Shown in pieces: positions 6,026 through 14,322 of a DNA stretch of 23,024 nucleotides. Source of the stretch: JAOUJD01 sp964353935 (lineage in GTDB: Bacteria > Pseudomonadota > Gammaproteobacteria > Burkholderiales > Burkholderiaceae_F); assembly GCA_964353935.1 (NCBI GenBank), contig CAYGXL010000026.1, positions 1 to 23,024 of the forward strand, in the 5' to 3' direction. The notes under the pieces are model-generated. The model made no database searches. It was not told the origin of the DNA and was given only the letters and a program-made list of their open reading frames with translations. Position numbers and translations under genes: made by a program. Within the stretch, counting starts at the first letter, position 1. Each line of letters opens with the position of its first letter.

Positions 6026-8713
6026 TTGAACCTCGATGACCTTGCCAAGCTGATTCCGAGCGCCTCGTGGCGACTGCCGGAGGACGACGGCGATCCGCAG
6101 GAAACGCAGGAGTGGCTCGACGCGCTCGACGCGGTGATCGCGGCCGGCGGGCCGGAGCGCGCGACGTTCGTGCTCAAGCATCTGCTGCAGCACGCGCGCA
6201 ACCGGCGCGTACCGCTGCCGCAGGTGCTGAACACGCCCTACCTGAACACGATCTCGCTCGGGGACCAGGCGCCCTTCCCCGGCAACCTCGACCTCGAAGC
6301 CCGCCTTGGCGCGCTGGTCCGGTGGAACGCGCTGGCGATGGTGGTCCGCGCGAACGCGGCCAGCGCCGAACTCGGCGGCCACATCGCGAGCTACGCATCG
6401 GCCGCGGACCTGTTCGAGGTCGGCTTCAATCACTTCTTCCGCGCGGGCGACGGCCAGCGCGGAGACCTCATCTACTTCCAGCCGCACTCCGCGCCCGGCG
6501 TCTACGCCCGCGCCTTCCTCGAGGGCCGGCTCGGCATCGAGCAGCTGGACAACTACCGCCGCGAGGCACGCCCTGCGGGCGCGGCGCCGCGCGACGGCGA
6601 TGCGACGCGGGCGCACGAGGGCCCCGGGCTGTCGTCGTATCCGCATCCGTGGCTGATGCCGAACTTCTGGCAGTTCCCGACGGGCTCGATGGGCCTCGGT
6701 CCGCTGATGGCGATCTACAACGCGCGCTTTCTCAGGTACCTCGGGCATCGCGGCCTCGCGCAGGCGAGCGGCCGCAAGGTCTGGGCGTTCGTCGGCGACG
6801 GTGAAATGGACGAACCCGAGTCGCTCGCCGGCCTCAGCCTCGCCGCGCGCGAAGGGCTCGACAACCTGATCTTCGTCGTCAACTGCAACCTGCAGCGGCT
6901 GGACGGTCCCGTCCGCGGCAACGGATCGATCATCCAGGAGCTCGAGGGACTGTTCGCGGGCGCCGGCTGGAACGTCATCAAGCTGCTGTGGGGCGGCGAC
7001 TGGGATCCGCTGTTCGCGCGCGACAAGAACATGCTGCTGCAGCGCGCGTTCCACGAGACGGTCGACGGCGAGTTCCAGACGCTGTCGGCGACCGACGGCC
7101 GCTTCAACCGGGAGCACTTCTTCAACAAGTACCCGGAACTCGCGCAGTTGACGGCCCACCTGTCCGACGACGACATCGATCGCCTGCGGCGCGGCGGCCA
7201 TGACCCGGCGAAGATCTACGCCGCCTACCACGCGGCCTCGCGGCACCGCGGCCAGCCGACGGTGATCCTGGCCAAGACCAAGAAGGGCTACGGCATGGGC
7301 AGCGCCCAGGGCCGGATGACGACCCACCAGCAGAAGAAGTTCGACACCGCGGCGCTGCTCGACTTCCGCGACCGCTTCGCGTTGCCGCTGACAGACAGCC
7401 AGGTCGAGAACGTCGAGTTCCTGCGGCCGCCGTCCGACAGCGCGGAGATGAAGTACCTCCACGGCTGCCGCTCGAAGCTCGGCGGCTATTTGCCGAGTCG
7501 CAACGCGACCGCCGAGCCCCTCGTGTCGCCGACGGCCGATGCGTTCGGCCGCTTCGCGCTGGAAGCGGCCGGCAAGGAGATGTCGACGACGATGGCCTTC
7601 GTGCGGATGCTGTCCGCGCTGCTGAAGGACCGCGAACTCGGCCCGCGGGTCGTGCCGATCATCGCCGACGAAGCGCGCACCTTCGGCATGGCCGACCTGT
7701 TCCGGCAGATCGGCATCTACTCGCCGGTCGGCCAGCTCTACCAGCCGGAGGACAGCACGCAGATCAGCTTCTACCGGGAAGCAACCGACGGCCAGATCCT
7801 CGAGGAAGGCATCAACGAGGCCGGCGCGATCGCGTCGTGGGTGGCGGCGGGCACGAGCTACTCGACGAACGGCCTGCCGATGCTGCCGTTCTACATCTTC
7901 TATTCGATGTTCGGCTTCCAGCGCGTCGGCGACCTGCTGTGGGCCGCGGGCGATTCGCGCACGCGCGGCTTCCTGCTCGGAGCGACCGCCGGCCGCACCA
8001 CGCTCGCCGGCGAAGGCCTGCAGCACCAGGACGGCACCAGCCACCTCGCGGCGAGCACGATCCCGAACTGCCGCGCCTACGACCCCTGCTACGCCTACGA
8101 ACTCGCGTTCATCGTCGAGGACGGCATGCGCCGCCTGCTGAAGGAGCAGGAAGACGCGTTCTACTACGTCACGGTGATGAACGAGAACTACCCGCAGCCG
8201 TCGGCGCCCGAGGGCGCGCGCGAAGCTGTGCTGCGCGGAATGCATCGCGTGCGGGCCGTCGACGACGCGAAGGTGCGGCTGCTCGGCGCCGGCACCATCC
8301 TGCGCGAGGCGATCGCGGCCGCCGAGCTGCTGGAACGCGAGCACGGCATCGCGGCCGACGTGTACTCGGTCACGAGCTTCACCGAACTGCGGCGCGAGGC
8401 AATGGAGATCGAGCGCGCGCGCCGGTTCGGCATGGCAACCGGCAGCGCGTGGGTCGAGCAGCAGCTGCCCGCCAACGGCACGCCGATCGTCGCGGCGAGC
8501 GACTACGTTCGCGCGGTGGCGGACCTGATCCGGCCGTATGTCGCGGACCGCTATGTCGCCCTCGGCACCGACGGGTTCGGCCGGTCGGACACGCGAGCCG
8601 CGCTGCGCGCGTTCTTCGAGGTCGATCGCCACGCGATCGCCGGTGCCGCGCTTCACGCGCTCGGCCGTCCCGTGGACGCACCGGCGAGTCCCCTGCCACC
8701 CTGGCGATGCTGA
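6026..8713 (+). CDS. aceE: pyruvate dehydrogenase E1 component (homodimeric)
   Basis: AceE decarboxylates pyruvate on TPP and acetylates the lipoyl groups of E2 in the pyruvate dehydrogenase complex. The 895-aa length fits the family (E. coli 887). Visible landmarks are VRWNALAMVVRAN, the GFNHFF histidine region, LSSYPHPWLMPNFWQFPT, the TPP motif starting GDGEMDEPES at 257, TTHQQKKF, FGMADLFRQIGIYSP, and the GLQHQDGTSH histidines near 670. The conserved core starts at DGDPQETQEWLDALDAV. The frame opens with TTG at 6026, with a G-rich stretch (6016-6021) ahead, and gives an N-terminal extension of about 20 residues; the ATG at 6036 is out of frame. No aceF or lpd follows: a terminator and a convergent peptidase gene do. 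It may therefore be a second, orphan E1 or a displaced sole copy. Confidence 0.95.
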   Translation: MNLDDLAKLIPSASWRLPEDDGDPQETQEWLDALDAVIAAGGPERATFVLKHLLQHARNRRVPLPQVLNTPYLNTISLGDQAPFPGNLDLEARLGALVRWNALAMVVRANAASAELGGHIASYASAADLFEVGFNHFFRAGDGQRGDLIYFQPHSAPGVYARAFLEGRLGIEQLDNYRREARPAGAAPRDGDATRAHEGPGLSSYPHPWLMPNFWQFPTGSMGLGPLMAIYNARFLRYLGHRGLAQASGRKVWAFVGDGEMDEPESLAGLSLAAREGLDNLIFVVNCNLQRLDGPVRGNGSIIQELEGLFAGAGWNVIKLLWGGDWDPLFARDKNMLLQRAFHETVDGEFQTLSATDGRFNREHFFNKYPELAQLTAHLSDDDIDRLRRGGHDPAKIYAAYHAASRHRGQPTVILAKTKKGYGMGSAQGRMTTHQQKKFDTAALLDFRDRFALPLTDSQVENVEFLRPPSDSAEMKYLHGCRSKLGGYLPSRNATAEPLVSPTADAFGRFALEAAGKEMSTTMAFVRMLSALLKDRELGPRVVPIIADEARTFGMADLFRQIGIYSPVGQLYQPEDSTQISFYREATDGQILEEGINEAGAIASWVAAGTSYSTNGLPMLPFYIFYSMFGFQRVGDLLWAAGDSRTRGFLLGATAGRTTLAGEGLQHQDGTSHLAASTIPNCRAYDPCYAYELAFIVEDGMRRLLKEQEDAFYYVTVMNENYPQPSAPEGAREAVLRGMHRVRAVDDAKVRLLGAGTILREAIAAAELLEREHGIAADVYSVTSFTELRREAMEIERARRFGMATGSAWVEQQLPANGTPIVAASDYVRAVADLIRPYVADRYVALGTDGFGRSDTRAALRAFFEVDRHAIAGAALHALGRPVDAPASPLPPWRC

Positions 8714-8719
8714 AGTGAA

Positions 8720-8741
8720 AAGGCCCGCTTGCGCGGGCCTT
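8720..8741. terminator. bidirectional intrinsic terminator between aceE and the S9 peptidase
   Basis: AAGGCCCGC (8720-8728) and GCGGGCCTT (8733-8741) form a perfect 9-bp stem with a TTGC loop. Read on the minus strand, the stem is followed by TTTT, so it should stop the peptidase transcript efficiently. On the plus strand it ends in TT only and is probably weaker for aceE. Confidence 0.8.
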
Positions 8742-8762
8742 CCAGATTCGCGGGACGAACGA

Positions 8763-10814
8763 TCAGGGCTGCTTCGGACCGATCTGCGTCTCGAGGAACT
8801 TGAGCATCTGGTCGTACAGCTCGACGTTGTTGTCGACCGAGCCGTAGCCGTGTCCTTCACCGGGCTTGATCAGCACGCCCTTCGGCGGATTCCCGGCGCG
8901 CTCGAGCGCACTCTGCATGTTGCGCGTCTGCTCGATCGGCGTGCGGATGTCGTCCGCGCCGGCCCACATGAACAGCGCGCCCTTCATGCGCGACGCCATG
9001 TTCACCGGCGACACCTCGCGCGAAGCGGCGGGATTCTTGTCTGCGCCGGTCAGCTTGCGCGCGAACGCCGCGGCGGCCGGGCTGTACGCCGTGTCACCGG
9101 CCGCCGAGTTGGTGATGAGTTCCCAGTCGCTGACCGACAGTCCGGCCACGCCGCACTTGAACAGCTCGGGGGTCTTCGCCAGCGCCATCAACGTCGCGTA
9201 GCCGCCGTAGCTCGCGCCCACGATGCAGATGCGGGCCGGATCCGCGAAGCCCTGCTCGATCGCCCACTTCGCGGCGTCCTCGTGGTCCTCCTGCATCTGC
9301 CGGCCGACCGCGCCGAACCCGCCGTAGTAGACCTTCGAACCCAGACCCGGCGTGCCGCGGAAGTTGGGAACGACGACCGCGTAGCCGCGCGAGGCAAGGA
9401 TCTGCGCCTCCCGGACGCCGTAGGTGAACTCGCCCCAGCGGTCGGCGCGCACTGTCGGCCCGCCGTGGATGTGAAGCACGGTGGGAAGCTTCTGGCCGGG
9501 CTTGTGGTCGCGCGGCAGGAAGTAGTACGAGGGAATCTCCAGCCCGTCGCGCGTTTTCAGGAGGAACGGACGCATCTCGACGAGGTTCTCGGGCTTGATC
9601 CACGGCCGGCTCGACAGCACCTCTTCGAGCGTCTTCTTCTTCTCGTCGAGGAAGAACCACTTGACCGGCTGGCGGTCGGAAAGGGACGTGACGAGCAGGC
9701 GATCGCCATCGGGCGTCCGCGCGAACCGGTTGACCGTTCCGGGCAGCGCGCCGTCGAGCATGCGCTGCAGGCGCGTGTAGTTGGCGTCGGTCCAGACGAC
9801 TTCGGGCTTGTCACCCTGCACCTGGTAGCCGACGATGTTGTCGTTCGCCGGGTCGCGCAGCACGCCGGGCACGCGATCGCCCTGCGCGTTGGCGCCCATG
9901 TCGAACCGCGGATGCTGCGCCACCACTTCGCCCAGCTTCCGGTTGTTGGGGTCGTACTTGAACACCGCCATCGTGTCCCGGCCTTCGTTGGTCGCCACCA
10001 GCAACGTCTCGTTATCGGCCTCGAACGCAAGCGGCACGAACGCCGGGCCGATGGTCGCGTCGTAACGCGCGATCTCCTCCCACGGCGCCGATTCGGATTT
10101 GCGGTAGTGGATCGCATACGTCTGCGTGTCCTTGATCCAGGCCCGCGCAACCCGCGGGACCTGGTTGCGGTCGAGCACCCACGACTCCACGTTCGACGGG
10201 CGCGTTTCCGTGAGCAGCGTGCCGCGTCCGGTGCGCACGTTCAGGCGATAGACGTCGCTGGAGTCGGCCGAGCGCATGTTGCCCGAGGCGATGACCTCAT
10301 CGTCGTTGTTCGGCAGCGTGCGGATCAGTTCGTAGCGTCTGCAGACCCGATCGCCGCGGTTGCGGCACTCGCGTGTGGTCGGTGAAAGCGTCCGCGGTTC
10401 CTTGCCTTCGCGCGAAACCACGAACAGGCCGCCGCCGTCGGCCTGGCCCGGCCCGGTCGGCGTGTTGAACTGTCCCAGCGTGTAGAGGATGCGGTCGTTG
10501 CCGACCCAGTTCACCGAGATCACGTCGAAGTTCGAGAAGTTCGTGAGCGCGTTTCCCTTGCGCGTCTCGAGGTCGATGACTACGAGGTTCATCCGGCCGT
10601 TGATCGGCGCGGTGGCCGCGAAGTACTTGCCATTGTTCGACAGCACCGGACCGGCGATGTCCGGATAGCGCACGAAGTCCTTGACCGACAGCGGCGGTGG
10701 CGCGACCACTTCCGTCTTCGGGAACTGCACGGAAGGACTCGGCTGCGCCTGCGCTGCGGCGCCGATGGCCGCGCCGGACAGCACGGCGGCAAGGACGATC
10801 CTGGTGACAACCAT
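8763..10814 (-). CDS. secreted S9 family serine peptidase (prolyl oligopeptidase family)
   Basis: The 683-aa protein starts with a signal peptide (MVVTRIVLAAVLSGAAIGAA, likely cut after AQA near residue 24) and should act in the periplasm or outside. Residues about 40-400 form the beta-propeller domain that gates access. The alpha/beta-hydrolase domain follows, with an oxyanion region HIHGGPTVRADRWG, the nucleophile Ser535 in GASYGGYAT, Asp621 (or 622) in GADDIRTP and His655 in GEGHGYG, so the triad is complete. Such S9 enzymes cleave oligopeptides, often after proline or as acylaminoacyl/dipeptidyl peptidases; the specificity cannot be read from sequence. The ATG at 10814 is chosen because AGGAG lies 5 nt upstream. 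A longer frame begins at 10910 and overlaps the glycerate kinase stop (ATGA), but it would bury the signal peptide. The gene ends at a strong terminator. Confidence 0.93.
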   Translation of the reverse strand: MVVTRIVLAAVLSGAAIGAAAQAQPSPSVQFPKTEVVAPPPLSVKDFVRYPDIAGPVLSNNGKYFAATAPINGRMNLVVIDLETRKGNALTNFSNFDVISVNWVGNDRILYTLGQFNTPTGPGQADGGGLFVVSREGKEPRTLSPTTRECRNRGDRVCRRYELIRTLPNNDDEVIASGNMRSADSSDVYRLNVRTGRGTLLTETRPSNVESWVLDRNQVPRVARAWIKDTQTYAIHYRKSESAPWEEIARYDATIGPAFVPLAFEADNETLLVATNEGRDTMAVFKYDPNNRKLGEVVAQHPRFDMGANAQGDRVPGVLRDPANDNIVGYQVQGDKPEVVWTDANYTRLQRMLDGALPGTVNRFARTPDGDRLLVTSLSDRQPVKWFFLDEKKKTLEEVLSSRPWIKPENLVEMRPFLLKTRDGLEIPSYYFLPRDHKPGQKLPTVLHIHGGPTVRADRWGEFTYGVREAQILASRGYAVVVPNFRGTPGLGSKVYYGGFGAVGRQMQEDHEDAAKWAIEQGFADPARICIVGASYGGYATLMALAKTPELFKCGVAGLSVSDWELITNSAAGDTAYSPAAAAFARKLTGADKNPAASREVSPVNMASRMKGALFMWAGADDIRTPIEQTRNMQSALERAGNPPKGVLIKPGEGHGYGSVDNNVELYDQMLKFLETQIGPKQP

Positions 10815-10873
10815 GTTCACTCCTGATGAAGGGCGGCGGGGCGCTGACCGGGCAGTGCCGCCGAAGCGCGCGA

Positions 10874-10879
10874 ACTTTA
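10874..10879 (-). promoter_or_regulatory. putative -10 (TAAAGT) for the S9 peptidase
   Basis: The complement reads GGAGTAAAGTTCGC in the 92-nt gap after the glycerate kinase gene, giving a leader of roughly 50 nt before the peptidase ATG. It matches 4 of 6 bases of the consensus and has no clear -35. Read-through from the upstream gene is the alternative. Confidence 0.3.
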
Positions 10880-10906
10880 CTCCTGCGTCGATCGCAGCCT
10901 GTTGCG

Positions 10907-12196
10907 TCATAAGGTAAGGATTACCCGGAAATCATTGACGTTGGTGCGTGTCGGCCCCGTCTCGAGCAGGGCGCCCGCCGCGGCGAAGAATCCATACGCA
11001 TCGTGCGCGTCCAGCGCCGCGCGCCCGGTCACGCCGTTCGCGGCCGCGCGTGCGCCGGCACCGGGGTCGAGCCAAGCGCCGGCATTGGTTTCGCTGCCGT
11101 CGATGCCGTCGGTGTCCGCGGCTAGCGCATGGACATCGGGCGCGCCGTCGAGTTCAACGGCGAGCGACAAGAGGAACTCGCTGCATCGCCCGCCGCGACC
11201 ATTGGTCCCGGCGGGCAGCGTGACGGTGCACTCGCCCCCGGATATCAGCGCGACCGGCGGGGCGAACGGCGCCCCGTGCGCGCGGATTTCGTGCACGAGC
11301 GCCGCGTACACCTTCGCCACTTCGCGCGCCTCGCCGGTCACCGTGTCGCCGAGGATCACCGGCCGGATGCCGGCGCGCCGGAACACCTCGCCGGCGGCCT
11401 CGAGGCTGCGGTGGGCGGTCGCGATCACGCGGTTCTCGACGCGCTCGAAGAACGGCGCGCCGGCCTTCGGCGTCTCTGGAGTGTCGCCGCGCGCTCCGCG
11501 CGCCAGCCAGTCGGCAATCGTCGCCGGCGGCGCGACATTCCAGCGACGCAGCACCGCGAGCGCGTCCTCGTACGTGGTGGGATCGGGCGCGCACGGCCCG
11601 GACGCGATGTCGCTCGGCGCGTCGCCGGTGACGTCGGAAACGATCAGCGCCACGACGTGCGCGCTACGGCCGGCGGCCGCCTCGGCAAGCCAGCCGCCCG
11701 CGATCCGCGACAGGTGCTTGCGCACGACGTTCATCTGCTCGATCGGCGCCCCGCTGGCGAGCAGCTGCCGGGTCATCGCCTTCAGGTCGGCCATCGGCAC
11801 GGCCGGCACAGGCAGGCTCAGCAGGCTGGACCCGCCTCCGGAGACGAGGACGAGCAGCAGGTCGTCCGGTCCCGCCTGCTGCGCGCGCCGCAGGATCTCG
11901 TGCGCCGCGGCCTCGCCGGCCTCGTCCGGCACGGGATGCCCCGCCTCGACCACGCGGATGCGCTGCGTCGGCAGTCCGTGCGCGTAGCGGGTGATGACGA
12001 CGCCCTCCATCGGCACGTCGGCCCACGCGCGCTCGACCGCGACCGCCATGCTCGCCGCCGCCTTGCCCGCGCCGACCACGATCACCTTGCCACGCGGACG
12101 CGGCGGCAGGTGCTCGCCGAGGATCTTCAGCGGATCCGCGGCGGCAACTGCCGCATCGAAGCTCGCGCGCATCAGCGCAATCGGGTCGGCGGTCAT
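10907..12196 (-). CDS. glycerate 2-kinase, MOFRL/DUF4147 type
   Basis: The 429-aa protein has the two-domain build of type II glycerate kinases (GckA/TtuD-like). The N-terminal DUF4147 domain shows GKVIVVGAGKAAASMA (about 35-50), EAGHPVPDEAG and VLVSGGGSSLLSLP (about 113-126). The C-terminal MOFRL domain shows LISGGECTVTLPAGTNGRGG, ALAADTDGIDGSET and the closing TRTNVNDFRVIL. The enzyme phosphorylates D-glycerate to 2-phosphoglycerate, feeding glyoxylate-, serine- or tartrate-derived carbon into lower glycolysis. The ATG at 12196 follows the upstream stop by 2 nt (TAG-CG-ATG), so the two are co-transcribed. Tartronate semialdehyde reductase and glyoxylate carboligase genes, usual partners, are not adjacent. 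The open frame extends far upstream, but that part is only a shadow of the neighbouring gene. Confidence 0.92.
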   Translation of the reverse strand: MTADPIALMRASFDAAVAAADPLKILGEHLPPRPRGKVIVVGAGKAAASMAVAVERAWADVPMEGVVITRYAHGLPTQRIRVVEAGHPVPDEAGEAAAHEILRRAQQAGPDDLLLVLVSGGGSSLLSLPVPAVPMADLKAMTRQLLASGAPIEQMNVVRKHLSRIAGGWLAEAAAGRSAHVVALIVSDVTGDAPSDIASGPCAPDPTTYEDALAVLRRWNVAPPATIADWLARGARGDTPETPKAGAPFFERVENRVIATAHRSLEAAGEVFRRAGIRPVILGDTVTGEAREVAKVYAALVHEIRAHGAPFAPPVALISGGECTVTLPAGTNGRGGRCSEFLLSLAVELDGAPDVHALAADTDGIDGSETNAGAWLDPGAGARAAANGVTGRAALDAHDAYGFFAAAGALLETGPTRTNVNDFRVILTL

Positions 12197-12198
12197 CG

Positions 12199-14262
12199 CT
12201 ACTTGAGGATGCGGAACAGGTTGTGGTGCGCGTCGGTGAAGGTCGGCAGGCCCGGCCGGTCGGCGATCGGGCTGGCCACGTCGCGCAGAGCCGGATGATC
12301 GAGCAGCTTCCTGTCGCGCGTCACGAGGATCTGGTCGGTCGAGGACAGCCAGTACTCGGCGCCGCTGGTGAAATTGGGCTGGTCGGACACGACCACCGCA
12401 TCGAGCCCGAACTCGCTTGCGAGGCGCTTCACCACCGGCAGCAGGTCGATGTAGCGGTTGGTGGCCTGGAACACGATCACGCCGTCGTCGGCAAGGTGAC
12501 GCACGTAGAGCGCCATTGCCTCGCGCGTCACCAGGTGCATCGGGATCGAGTCGCCCGCGAACGCATCGATGCCGAGCACGTCGTACCTGCGGGGCGCCTC
12601 GCGCTCGAGGCTGAGGCGACCATCGCCTAGGACGACTCCGGTCTTTGCCTGCGTGTCCTTCAGGAAGGTGAACTCGGCGCTCGCCACATCGACCACGCGC
12701 GGGCTGATCTCGTAGAAGACGAAGGTGTCGCCGGCGCGGCCGTACGACGCGACCACGCCGGCGCCCAGCCCGATGATCCCGACGTTGCGCGGCCCCGGCC
12801 GCAGATCGTCCAGCGCGGCGAACAGGCGACCGTAGCCCGAGCCGGGGCCGAAGTAGTCGCTCGGCGTGTTCCTGAATTGCTCGCCCAGGAGCTGGCCGCC
12901 GTGCACGATGCCGCCGTGGAGCATCGAGCGGTACGGCACCGGCTCGTTGCGATCGCGCGTCCGCACGACGCCGTAGAAGTCGCGCCACATGACACGCATG
13001 TCGCGCGTGTACTCCTGCGCGCCTTGCACCGCGAACCAGCCGGTCGCCGCGACGACGGCCACGCCCACCAGGCGCGTCCATCCGCCGAGCTGGACCAGCA
13101 ACAGCAGCGCGAGCAGCACGAGCGCGACGTTGACCTCGAAGTAGCCGGGCAGCGTGAGCGGCGCGACGATGGCAACCAGCACCGCACCGAGTGCGCCGCC
13201 GACCGACAGCATCAGGTAGAAGCGGGTCAGGTAGCGCGGATCCGGCTTCATCCGCGCCAGCTCGCCGTGGCAGAACATGCAGGCGGCGAACAGCCCCACG
13301 AAGAACACCGTGACCGCGAGCTTGAGGTCGAGCGACGGGATGAGCCAGGCCATCGCCGGCACCAGGCCCGCCAGCGCGACGACGAAGAACCAGCGCTGGT
13401 ACCAGCGCGGATGGTCGAAGGTCAGGATGAACGTCAGCAGGTAGATCGACAGCGGCAGAACCCAGAGGAAGGGCACGCTGGCGATGTTCTGCGTCACGTG
13501 GTTGGTGACCGCGAGCAGCATCACGGAGCCCATCGCCGACAGCGCGAGCCAGGTCAACTGCGTGCGCACCGCCGGAGGCGGAGGCGCAGCCGACGTCGGC
13601 GCGCGGGCCGCCGCCTGCACCAAATCGCCTTCGGTAGCGGCGGCGGCGCGCATCGATGCCCACCCGGTGGCCGTGCACACGCCGACGAAGACGACGTACA
13701 GCGCCGACCAGCCCCAGCCGAGTTCCACGAGGTCGAACCACGGCTCGAGCAGGAACGGAAAGCCCAGCAGCGCGAGCAGCGAAGCGAAGTTCGACAGCGC
13801 GAACAGCCGGTACGGCACGGCGCTGCGGAAGCGCCGCCAGTACCAGGACTGCAGCAGCGGCGTCGTCGTCGACAGCAGGAAGTACGGCAGGCCGATCGTC
13901 GCGGTCAGCAGCAGCAGGATGCGCAGCGTGGGCTCTTCGTCCCCGTGCGGTTTCCAGCTCGTTGAAGCGAGGATCGGCAGCGACAGCAGCGACACGGCGA
14001 GCAGCACGACATGCAGCGTCGTCTGGCGCCGGACGCCGAGCCGGGTCGTCCAGTCCGCGTAGGCGTAACCGGCGAGCAGCGTCGACTGGAAGAACACCAG
14101 CGCGGTGGTCCACACGCCGGACGATCCGCCGAACCAAGGCAGGATCTGCTTCGCGATGATCGGCTGGACCAGGAACAGCAGGAACGCCGACAGGAAGATC
14201 GTCAGCGCGTACGGCAGCACGGAAGGCCGCTCGGAAGTGCCGACGGCGGCGGTGGAGGACAT
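12199..14262 (-). CDS. membrane-embedded spermidine-synthase-like protein (fused MFS-like/methyltransferase fold)
   Basis: The 687-aa protein combines about 13 hydrophobic segments (residues about 15-445) with a C-terminal Rossmann domain (about 500-660) of the spermidine synthase type. That domain shows VGIIGLGAGVVASYG, FYEISP (acidic residue expected to hold the ribose of the nucleoside), LGDGR and IDAFAGDSIPMHLVTREA. In true spermidine synthases the last region is the catalytic DxxDP block; here it is DAFAGDSIP, as I recall for this membrane subfamily. Aminopropyl transfer is therefore unproven, and a different methyl- or aminopropyl-transfer or transport role is possible. The ATG at 14262 is preferred; a TTG 21 nt upstream is the alternative. 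A GATAAT -10 sits 29 nt upstream. The stop lies 2 nt before the glycerate kinase start. Confidence 0.85.
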   Translation of the reverse strand: MSSTAAVGTSERPSVLPYALTIFLSAFLLFLVQPIIAKQILPWFGGSSGVWTTALVFFQSTLLAGYAYADWTTRLGVRRQTTLHVVLLAVSLLSLPILASTSWKPHGDEEPTLRILLLLTATIGLPYFLLSTTTPLLQSWYWRRFRSAVPYRLFALSNFASLLALLGFPFLLEPWFDLVELGWGWSALYVVFVGVCTATGWASMRAAAATEGDLVQAAARAPTSAAPPPPAVRTQLTWLALSAMGSVMLLAVTNHVTQNIASVPFLWVLPLSIYLLTFILTFDHPRWYQRWFFVVALAGLVPAMAWLIPSLDLKLAVTVFFVGLFAACMFCHGELARMKPDPRYLTRFYLMLSVGGALGAVLVAIVAPLTLPGYFEVNVALVLLALLLLVQLGGWTRLVGVAVVAATGWFAVQGAQEYTRDMRVMWRDFYGVVRTRDRNEPVPYRSMLHGGIVHGGQLLGEQFRNTPSDYFGPGSGYGRLFAALDDLRPGPRNVGIIGLGAGVVASYGRAGDTFVFYEISPRVVDVASAEFTFLKDTQAKTGVVLGDGRLSLEREAPRRYDVLGIDAFAGDSIPMHLVTREAMALYVRHLADDGVIVFQATNRYIDLLPVVKRLASEFGLDAVVVSDQPNFTSGAEYWLSSTDQILVTRDRKLLDHPALRDVASPIADRPGLPTFTDAHHNLFRILK

Positions 14263-14291
14263 GCGACGGGACCTGCAGGCCAAAGCGCGCG

Positions 14292-14297
14292 ATTATC
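14292..14297 (-). promoter_or_regulatory. putative -10 (GATAAT) for the spermidine-synthase-like gene
   Basis: The complement reads GGGTGGATAATCGCGC inside the 60-nt gap after the cardiolipin synthase stop. The predicted start would leave a leader of about 22 nt before the ATG at 14262. It shares the GGATAAT core with the aceE, pyrC and 21027 promoters. Confidence 0.5.
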
Positions 14298-14322
14298 CAC
14301 CCGATCCACCGGAGTCGGCCGG

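Noticed and set aside
5933..8860. A 975-codon open frame on the minus strand covering all of aceE
   Set aside because: It is the mirror of a long, high-GC coding region. Its translation is Arg/Ala/Val/Glu-rich with no domain, while the plus strand gives a full AceE.
10815..10910. ATG at 10910 as the start of the S9 peptidase, overlapping the kinase stop as ATGA
   Set aside because: It would add 32 residues ahead of a clear signal peptide, and AGGAG stands correctly before the ATG at 10814. Coupled translation of a short lead-in cannot be fully excluded.
3149..12196. denD and the glycerate 2-kinase as parts of one sugar-acid catabolic pathway
   Set aside because: They are in separate transcription units about 7 kb apart, and none of the connecting kinase, aldolase or isomerase genes is present.
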